DNA of 64,000 nucleotides from Endomychus coccineus. Its lineage: Eukaryota; Arthropoda; Insecta; Coleoptera; Endomychidae. Shown piece after piece: positions 56,787 through 64,000 of this stretch (position 1 is the first letter of the stretch; each line of letters opens with the position of its first letter). The position numbers and the translations under genes are program-made. The notes beneath the pieces are model-generated. The model worked only from the letters and a program-made list of their open reading frames with translations. It ran no database searches and was not told where the DNA came from. The stretch covers positions 193,633,322 through 193,697,321 of the forward strand of contig OY294067.1 in assembly GCA_958510875.1 (NCBI GenBank), given 5' to 3'.

Positions 56787-57665
56787 GAAGCTATCCCTAA
56801 GAAACGGCGGAGTGCTCTTACTGTAGACGGACTTGAAATCTGCTTGATAGCTTCTATTTTCTCAGGGTCTGTATGTACATCCTCGACGGTGACTATATGT
56901 CCTAAATATTTCATTGACGTGCGGCAGAACTAGTATTTTTCCGGGTGTATCTTCAAATCACCGGAAAGCCTCTCAAATTCGTGAGATGTTCCTCGAACTC
57001 CTCTCACAACAATGATGTCGTCTAAGTAAGGGGAGGCATATGGATCCATATCCGGTCCGATAATAGTATCCATCAGTCTCTGAAACATTGCCGATGCGGA
57101 ATGTAAACCAAAGGCCATTACCTCAAACTGGAATAAGCCACGGCCTGGTACAGTAAATGCGGTAATGGGCTTACTTTCCGGCGTCAACGGTATTTGCTAA
57201 TACCCTTGTTTTAGGTCAATGCTAATTTATATCGAGCCCGCCGGTGTTTGTCCAAGATGGTACTTATGTACGGAAGTGGATACGCATCTTTCACGGAGAC
57301 GTTGTTTATCATCCGGAAGTTAATGCAAAACCTTGGTTTGCCATCTTCCTTCACAACGGGTGAACTCCACGGACTACTTGACGGCTCTATAACTTCCTCA
57401 GCCAGCATTCGGTCAACTTCCTCGTTGATGATGGCCTGCATCTTCGAACTGTGAGGCCGGTAACTCTGCCTTATCGGATCGGTCTTCAATAATTTTATTT
57501 CGTGTTGAACCAACGGCGTGGTTCCTTGAATTCGTTCAAAATATTTCATTTCTGTTCTCAGAAATCGGTTTAGTCTACCCTTTTCGGTTTCCGACAATGT
57601 TGCTAGTTGTGCCTCCGCTTCATCATGAAATCGCACACGTTTCATGCATTCGGTCCAGTACTAGC
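56726..57665 (-). pseudogene. Gypsy element B: reverse transcriptase
   Basis: Frames 57645-57211, 57187-56930 and 56914-56726 follow one another. They carry VIEPSSSPWSSPVVKEDGKP, RFCINFRMINNVSVKDAYPL (first catalytic Asp), FQFEVMAFGLHSASAMFQRL, SPYLDDIIV (YLDD-type box at about 57035) and KYLGHIVTVEDVHTDPEKIE, then RALRRFLGIASWYRCFL. Each junction has a stop or frame change. Upstream it is cut by the LINE at 57.7-59.2 kb. Confidence 0.9.
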
Positions 57666-57709
57666 TTCATTGGGAACTTTTTCACAATTGTTCACTATCA
57701 AATTGTATT

Positions 57710-59230
57710 GTAATTAGTCAAAATAAATGACACACTCAGTGACCCATTACCTGTCACCATGGGTGTTCCACAGGGTACAGTTCTGGGGCCTATTCTGTTT
57801 TTATTATACATCAATAATATATTCAATATAGATGATTTAAATGGACTTCTTGTTTCATATGCAGACGATACTGCCATTGTTTTCACAGGAAATACATGGG
57901 ATGAAACTATCTTAAACGCAGAACAAGGCCTACAAAAATTGTTCAATTGGCTGAGCTGTAATCTATTAAGCCTCAATGTTGACAAAACTAAATTTATTGC
58001 CTTCACATCAACTATTACAGATCAGCCAAGTATCAGTCATTTGAAAATTCATAAATTTTCCTGTCCAAACACAAATAAATGCGATTGTTCATCAGTTGAG
58101 AAAGTTAGTTCGGTTAAATATCTGGGAGTTACGGTTGATCAATTTCTAAGATGGAATGAACATATAGAAAGTACGGTAAAAAGACTCCGTAAATTAATAT
58201 ATAAGTTTTATCAACTGAGAAATATTCTCAATAATAAAAACCTGCTCATGATCTACAACGCCTTAGCCGAATCCATAATTCGATACTGTATCATTATCTG
58301 GGGTGGGACATTCAAAACTACCATATATCAACTAGAAGTGATCCAAAATACTCTGATTAAGATTCTCCTCAAAAAAGAGAAACGCTTTTCCACCACTCGC
58401 CTCTATTCTGAAACTGGGTTATTCACAGTTAGACAATTATATATCTATCAGAGCATATTATTTGTAATGAACTCTACTAGGACGTATGTATCACATGATC
58501 ATAACACACGGATCAATAAAAATCAAACTCTACGAATCCCAAAATGTCGACTAACACACGAACAAAAATTTATTCCTTACATTGGCCCCAAATTGTTCAA
58601 TCTTCTACCAGATAAGTTGAAGAATATATCCAATAAACGTATCCTTAAAAAAGGACTGAGACTATTCATTTTATCAAACTATGAACTATTAAAAAGCGTC
58701 TTTCAAAACTAAATAGTCTTACAGACCTTTATCTATCTAAATATGTGCGTAAATGTTAGTATTCATGTATATACCATGTTTGCCATCCAAAACATAATGA
58801 CTTAGCTGTCCAATAGATGTGATTGTATATCTTCCCCTTTCTATCTACTCCTCTATGTATTTCTCTCCACTCGAAATTGTCCAGAGTAAATATAAATATA
58901 AATATATTATCATAATAATTATACTACTCGTTATGATGTTGAAATTATGTTTTACTAATGGTATTGTTACACATTACTGGTGGATCTCACAAAACAAGCT
59001 CTGCTTAGGTGAAATCCCCCTAATATGTAACCTACTTCTTATATTTAGATACTTTATATTTATATACTTTATATTAATATTATATTTACTTGATATTTAG
59101 TTGATTTACTATTCATTAATATGTATTTAGTAATATAAATACTGGGTAGATATATTAATTAGGTAAAATCATTGTCAAAATGCTCATCTGTCTGAATGAA
59201 TAAACTTTACTAATAAAAAAAAAAAAAAAA
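57710..59230 (+). mobile_element. 5'-truncated LINE inserted antisense in element B
   Basis: It runs + strand from about 57710 to a 16-base poly(A) at 59215-59230 and sits between the protease and reverse transcriptase of the minus-strand gypsy element. The left boundary is not exact. ATTGG occurs on both sides (57669 and 59230) but is too short to call a target duplication. The 3' UTR is about 500 bp. Compared with its host it has few lesions, so it is the younger insertion. Confidence 0.85.
57759..58712 (+). CDS. LINE reverse transcriptase, C-terminal 317 residues, open
   Basis: The frame continues upstream of this Met (LVKINDTLSDPLPVT), so the true protein started further out and was lost by 5' truncation. 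MGVPQGTVLGPILFLLYINN and LVSYADDTAIVF (catalytic box at residues 29-32) are present. LSLNVDKTKFIAF, VSSVKYLGVTVDQFLRW and the thumb IIRYCIIIWGGTFK follow, then the C-terminal RLFILSNYELL. There are no stops over 317 codons in a 66%-AT context, a sign of recent arrival. The endonuclease and the first RT blocks are missing, so it cannot move on its own. Confidence 0.9.
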   Translation: MGVPQGTVLGPILFLLYINNIFNIDDLNGLLVSYADDTAIVFTGNTWDETILNAEQGLQKLFNWLSCNLLSLNVDKTKFIAFTSTITDQPSISHLKIHKFSCPNTNKCDCSSVEKVSSVKYLGVTVDQFLRWNEHIESTVKRLRKLIYKFYQLRNILNNKNLLMIYNALAESIIRYCIIIWGGTFKTTIYQLEVIQNTLIKILLKKEKRFSTTRLYSETGLFTVRQLYIYQSILFVMNSTRTYVSHDHNTRINKNQTLRIPKCRLTHEQKFIPYIGPKLFNLLPDKLKNISNKRILKKGLRLFILSNYELLKSVFQN

Positions 59231-59282
59231 TTGGACGGTAGGTGTATTGTAACCAAATCGGAACTCACAATCTCCATTCCTA

Positions 59283-59500
59283 TTACCATCTCCGGTAATA
59301 TTGTCGGTAAATGCCGAATTTGGCTTCAATACACAAATACAGTGAGATTCGGTACGCGGTAGTACTAGGTACCAAACTGCCATTGGCCATTGTTGTGCCT
59401 ACGGCCTTAATGGGCACCGGTTGCAACCCGGAATCCTGACACAACACAACAACTGCGTTATTGATGAAAGAACGGGTGGCTCCGGTGTCCATAAGAGCCG
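59283..59500 (-). pseudogene. Gypsy element B: aspartic protease
   Basis: The minus strand reads MDTGATRSFINNAVVV, the D-T-G-A active site of retropepsins, then IKAVGTTMANGSL and AYRISLYLCIEAKFG. The frame runs to 59283, then shifts or stops, and the LINE follows at 59230. Confidence 0.8.
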
Positions 59501-60400
59501 AAAATATCTTCCCTAATACTTGTACTCTTATAAACGGTCGGTTTTCAGCTAAAGTTCACACGGAGTTAGAACACTCATTTTCAAGTTTACGGTTTTTCGT
59601 CGCTATAGCGGTCCCTACTTTAATTTTACAGGTATTCGGTAGTTTCGGTTTATTATCGGTATTAGCGGTATTACAATTGACGGTATTTTTAAAGGTCGGA
59701 TAGTCGCTTCGAACTAACGGCGGTGATTTTACATTTTCCTTTATTACCGGCGGAGTTCTTATTATCGATGTGGTACACAACGGTGATGAGGTGGGTGGTT
59801 TTCACCTCCTTTGTCAAGGCATGCTCAACTGGTATCTGCTTCGGCCTCGCTACCTCGCAGTCCCGCGGGCATTTCCCTGTCCAGTACACGGACAATCACG
59901 CGACATTACCCCGAGCGGTGGCATCTCGAACAAAATAATTTCGGCGGATTCCGACAATTATTTAGGCTATGTCCCGTTTCTCCTACAGAACATGGACTGT
60001 GTCGCGGAATTCGGTTTCGGCCTGGTAGGACACTGTGTCTTATAGTGGCCCCGAAGACCACAGTTCAAACAAGTCTGCTCAGGGATATTCGGTATCCCGG
60101 ACTTGACTGGCGATTTCGGTTCATACATAGGTTACCTACCCTGCGTCTTGAATGAACACCGGCAGGACTATACGTCGGTGTTGTGCTTAGTGCAGCTTCG
60201 GTTGTCAACGCCTTAGTTAATGATTACGCACCTTCGGCGTAAGTCTTCAACGGATCCATTATGGTCAATACTATAATTGGCGAGCACTTCCTGAAGTTGC
60301 CCTTCCTTCAACAAATAAATCTAGCTGACTTTAAAATACACTTCGGTGGCTTCCGTTAGGCTTTCCTCGCCATTAGATCAGGATCGCGCCATTTCCTCAA
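59500..60400 (-). pseudogene. Gypsy element B: gag C-terminal part
   Basis: Degraded minus-strand frames contain two zinc-knuckle-like stretches near 60040-60130 (a C-x-x-C-x4-H-x4-C pattern around GLRGHYKTQ) and near 59880 (MSRDC-like). A basic Thr/Lys-rich linker follows toward the protease (VKSPPLVRSDYPTFKNTVN). The start would be near 60390 by comparison with element A (ATGGCGC after a CTAGCTCAATTTGAGG block). Capsid sequence is largely missing. Confidence 0.6.
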
Positions 60401-61300
60401 ATTGAGCTAGGCGCTCCTCAATATTGGCGCCTTAGGTATAGCACCGTTATACGCCGGGAGTTCCATAATATCCAATTCAAAATCAAAATTTTCGAACAAA
60501 AAAAAAAATCGATCAGGGGTTAGTAACGGTTGAGGGTGTGGTAACTAAAACCGGTACACACCTTCCTTCCAATAAGGCAGAAGCAATGAAATCACTTGCC
60601 CCAATTTGGGTAACGTAATTTCGGTTTGAGGACGAAACTTAAAAATGATTGGGCCAATGTGCCCAAAAATGTTACCAACCACTTCCTCAGGGTCGATTTA
60701 ATCGGCAAGGAACTATGACTTACCCAATCCGGGTTTCGGTTGACTGGGAAAATCAAAAGGCGAAATAGGGGCAAAATTCAAAATCTGGGCAAAACGCTGA
60801 GGTGTAGTTAACAATTCTACACCTCACAAACTATTAATTTTTCAGTCGGATTTACGGTTAAAAACGGCTGATCAAAAAAAATATATCACCAAACAACCTT
60901 GGGGAACACGAGGAACAAGTTTCCGTCGAATTCGAAAACGTGCTCAAAACGTCCAGAGTCGTGAAATTTGTTTTTCTGTCTCACTATATCTCAAATTTTA
61001 TTCAAAACAGACCACCGGTTCAAATGCAATAAGTAATTCAATTTTTCGGAATAAAAAAAAATCCCCTTCGGTCTATTTTCAAAAGTTCCTGCTTGCGGGC
61101 GCCATTTTATCACGCGTTTTCTCACTTTTGCGGTGAACTACTTACTGCGGTAAACTTCAATTCTTCGGGCGCAAATTTTTCTAAAGGTTTACTCCTCCTT
61201 GAGGACTTCTGCTAGTTTCCTCACCACAAGGCTTGTGTCACTATGCTATCTATAGACAGCCTTGTCCCTAGGGGAGCTACAGTGAATTATAACCCATTGG
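60400..61300 (-). other. Gypsy element B: leader and unassigned sequence
   Basis: The minus-strand leader begins with GTAGCTCCCCTAGGG at 61282-61268 and resembles 49085-49250 and the window start. The segment at 60440-61080 has gypsy-like composition but no readable gene. An internal hairpin (GAGTATCAA...TTGATACTC) lies at about 61309-61348. Confidence 0.5.
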
Positions 61301-62970
61301 ACAGAAGAAGAGTATCAAAGTTGTAGGCTTTACCTACAATTGATACTCGTTATAACTTAGCTCATTAAAAGATGGAGCAGAAATAACTATATAAAACAGG
61401 GAATTCGAAATATTAAATATATAGTAATATTAAGCATACTTGAATAATAATTTATGGATGCAATTGAACGGTATTTGCCACAAAAATCCACCCAGGCGGA
61501 AGTGCAAAGAAGCTCAATCGGTAAAAGAAAACGGTTACAACATATCTATTTTTACGATATATTCGGTCTTTAATTTCTATTCAACGGTTCGGAATCGGTT
61601 GATAAATGATTTACATTTACCATTTACGGAAAAACACAAACCAAGCTAGAGTGATAATGCTACTCGAATAATTTCCGTACACCGCTTATTTGGTGTACGG
61701 AAATTATTCGAATAGCATTATCACTTGCAATGTTCACAACACACTACGATTTATCAAACGATGAAAATGCAGTCGGATCGGAATATTTTGACCTGTACTA
61801 GGTTTGCGATTGTACCATATCAGATTTTTACGGTATATTCAGATAATTAATTTTACTGAGCTTATCCTGTCAAGTCTACTATTCACAATCCTATGCTATC
61901 AACGGAGTCCCCGGTAATTGTATGACAGTATCAGATTGACACAACGTGCACAAACCCCAACTATCGTATCTGCAATGACCCCTCCACCCACGGCCGGGGC
62001 TTCACATACTGCACAAGAGTTATTACGATATTCATATACACAACCACACCAGCTTATACTTCCGGAGTTGACACAGCGTGCACGAATATATTGAAGACGC
62101 CCGTTTTGTTCAAACATACACACTATAAACACCGTACAATTACTTGAATCTTTCAATACACGTGTGAATTCAAAACGTGAACTTTATCGATGCGCGGTCA
62201 GACCTATGACGGGATAAACTTAAATGTAACAATCTAACAAATTCACTGAACACAACAGCATATCGTATATCATGCAAACGTTACCAGTTGCAAACCACGG
62301 AATTCATTAAGTCGTAATGCCGAAAAATAAATATTAAGCTATCATTTACCTTATGTAAATTCACTGAAGCACGGAATGGTGTTACAAATTCGGTACTTTT
62401 AACTATCTAACTAACTAACTTCATAAAAATCTCCCTGGATCAGTTTCTCGCTGTCTTTAATATCTTTTTCGAGGTTCTGGTCAAGTCCGTACCACCAAAT
62501 CCTTATTTTGTGTCGTGGCCTTTTTCGTTATGTCCCGAACAATGCTACTTTTATATCTAAAATCCTCGCGAATGATGTTCCGATAATTCCTCCGCGGCTG
62601 AGAAAGGAATGTTCTCGGATATTTTTGGTTGTACGCATTTTTTACAGATAAGGTTGTTCAACCTTTGATGCGTCAATTTATTAGATCCCCGTGTTTTCAA
62701 CATAAGTTATTCGCAATGAATGCAAATTTTGATGCGGGTGTGAGTGCACTATGCGCGATTCATTGATTTATTGAAATAATTACTTATTCGCAATTATGGA
62801 GGTTCAGAAAATACACTACACATTCATTACTGTGTAGTACCATGAAATGTACATTAGGAGTCCACGCATTTCTGTTAAAATAATGAATTGTTTAGCCGGA
62901 GCTTACGTGTAATGCTCATATTTTCTGCCTAATCCAAAATAAATGATATATCAAAATTTAAACTTGTTCA
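61300..62970 (-). repeat. Gypsy element B: 5' LTR
   Basis: On the minus strand it starts TGAACAAGTTTAAA at 62970 and aligns with the 3' LTR at 52690-54229. It ends between 61610 (last clear similarity) and the leader at about 61290. A 33-bp inverted duplication inside (61651-61724) is unique to this copy. Its outer edge lies 71 bp from the kinase splice acceptor. Confidence 0.8.
61651..61724. repeat. Near-perfect 33-bp hairpin
   Basis: The left arm at 61651-61683 and right arm at 61692-61724 match at 32 of 33 bases around an 8-base loop (GCTTATTT). The sister LTR carries only one arm (about 52735-52770), so the second arm arose by local inverted duplication. Confidence 0.9.
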
Positions 62971-63041
62971 GTTTTGATTTCATTATTTATTGATACCTAT
63001 ATTTTATAAATCTAGAATTATATTATTAATTTATATTCCAG

Positions 63042-63517
63042 AGAGTTCCTATCAATCTACAACAGATAGCGGTTGTGAGGATACTACGAATTTCGAAAAA
63101 CCAAGGATGTATGGCCCAGCACCTCAACTTCCATGCCTAACTGCCAATTTGGATACACCTTGGAAATGTGTTGAAGACCAATTTATAATGGTGCATGCTT
63201 CTTATCAAAGTCATTTGGGAGAAGACTGCTTGTTTGTACCTGATGGCAAATTAAATGATGGTATAATATGGTTGTTAATTATAAGGGCGGCAACATCAAG
63301 AGCCCAGTTATTACAATTCCTGCTGGGTCTTAGTTCCGGTTCTCACATTAATTTCATAACAAACGAAGGACCAATACAATTAATCGCAGTAACGGGATTC
63401 AGAATAGAGCCAGATATGAATGAATCAGGATTCATGACTGTCGATGGAGAGCATGTCGAATATGGTCCAATTCAAGGAGAAATATTTCCGGAATTAGGAA
63501 GAGTTCTAGTTCCTTGA
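63042..63517 (+). CDS. SPHK: Sphingosine kinase, last coding exon
   Basis: The exon follows TTATATTCCAG and enters with two bases that complete the Glu codon begun at 43919. It starts with a variable linker (SSYQSTTDSGCEDTTNFEKP). The C-terminal lobe of the lipid kinase fold follows: DQFIMVHASYQSHLGEDCLF, GIIWLLIIRAATSRAQLLQF and AVTGFRIEPDMNESG. FMTVDGEHVEYGPIQGEIFP matches the conserved C5 block with its VDGE motif. The stop is TGA at 63515-63517. This lobe closes over the lipid-binding site. No frame changes or stops were seen despite the transposon-filled intron, so the gene is probably functional. Confidence 0.95.
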
Positions 63518-64000
63518 TCAGAGGAACGTCGTATCGTCAATGCCAAAAGAAAATCAAAAGTTGTGATTTTATCTACTGTAGAACCCCTAGTGATTAAGAT
63601 TGATAATATTTGAAATATAATATTTCTTAACATGTTGAAAATCAAATCTAAATTCTTAGAAAATATGGGGAAATATATTTTAGATTCTATAGCAGGTGGA
63701 GGTCGAAAGCGTAAATTGCAGCACTAGCAACAAATGTCAGTCATGAGATGAGATGTAGTATAATCCAAACCAGACACAATTGATGAAGTTTGATACCTTT
63801 CCACTTACCCCGGCTGTTATATGGGAACTATAATTGCCATATTCTACAGGCTGTTGTAATAATTTTATAGAGTACTAGAAAGATTTACAATCAAATATAA
63901 CTTTCACTTGTTAACCCTTTCTTTCCCGAATTAATTAAAAAAAAAATGTTTTCCTTTTTTTTTTCTAATTCGTCTATTTATGTCATATCATTAGCCAACG
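63518..64000 (+). other. Probable 3' UTR and downstream sequence of sphingosine kinase
   Basis: AT-rich sequence after the stop. No canonical AATAAA was seen before the window end; variants such as AATATA near 63605 are possible. No other gene was recognised. Confidence 0.4.

Larger units (their letters stand above)
43920..63041 (+). other. 19.1-kb sphingosine kinase intron
   Basis: A GTAAGA donor at 43920 and a TATATTCCAG acceptor ending at 63041 join phase 1 to phase 1, completing one Glu codon. Most of the interior is transposon sequence in both orientations plus a decayed gene. The host-like remnant next to the acceptor is only 71 bp (62971-63041), with a T-rich tract. Confidence 0.9.

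Noticed and set aside
1..64000. tRNA, rRNA or other structured host RNA genes
   Set aside because: No cloverleaf with A and B boxes and no rRNA-like block was recognised by eye; a covariance-model scan would be needed to exclude them.

Overview
This is a stretch of an AT-rich animal genome, almost certainly an insect. The evidence is one spliced sphingosine kinase gene, several intron-containing decayed genes, and a dense mix of insect-type transposable elements (P-element-like, BEL/Pao, Ty3/gypsy with and without env, Penelope-like, hAT, mariner-like, MULE-like, LINEs, foldback elements). No bacterial features were seen. I could not place the species; the repeat load suggests a large genome such as a beetle or hemipteran.

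The only gene that looks functional is sphingosine kinase on the + strand. One internal exon (43343-43919) carries the ATP-binding core of the lipid-kinase domain, and the last coding exon (63042-63517) carries the C-terminal lobe and stop. Splice phases match (1 base + 2 bases). Together they encode about 350 residues; the N-terminal exons were not found and probably lie upstream of the window. The intron between them is 19.1 kb. It holds a decayed minus-strand gene (45.5-48.0 kb), a rearranged Ty3/gypsy copy (48.3-51.7 kb, +), and a longer minus-strand relative (52.7-63.0 kb) with its own nested LINE (57.7-59.2 kb). The last LTR stops 71 bp before the splice acceptor.

Left of the gene lie decayed and nested elements. 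From the start: a gypsy leader scrap and a dead LINE (1-2.6 kb); a mariner-like DDE element with long inverted repeats (2.6-4.5 kb); a MADF-domain relic (8.45-8.8 kb); a frameshifted P-element-like transposon with recognisable ends and target duplication (9.4-12.6 kb); a foldback element (12.9-13.9 kb); another TIR element (14.8-15.6 kb); a MULE-like fragment with a SWIM finger (16.1-17.0 kb); an env-bearing gypsy remnant (17.2-20.5 kb) split by a second foldback element; a BEL/Pao element (20.9-26.8 kb) split by a hAT transposon; a third foldback element (26.8-27.5 kb); Penelope-like remnants with hammerhead-like motifs (28.6-31.0 kb); a mariner-like relic (31.6-32.15 kb); and a second env-bearing gypsy remnant in reverse (32.2-37.8 kb), split by a TIR element carrying a cysteine-rich gene fragment and by a LINE tail.

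The most unusual signal is a short motif (TTTTTGGGTCGCTGA, two variable bases, then ACGATTC) repeated 14 times across three otherwise different foldback elements, in direct then inverted order about 120-150 bp apart. Two of these elements and the cysteine-rich TIR element also share a terminal signature (GTYCARGC next to a TA target), pointing to one mobilising machinery that is not itself in the window.
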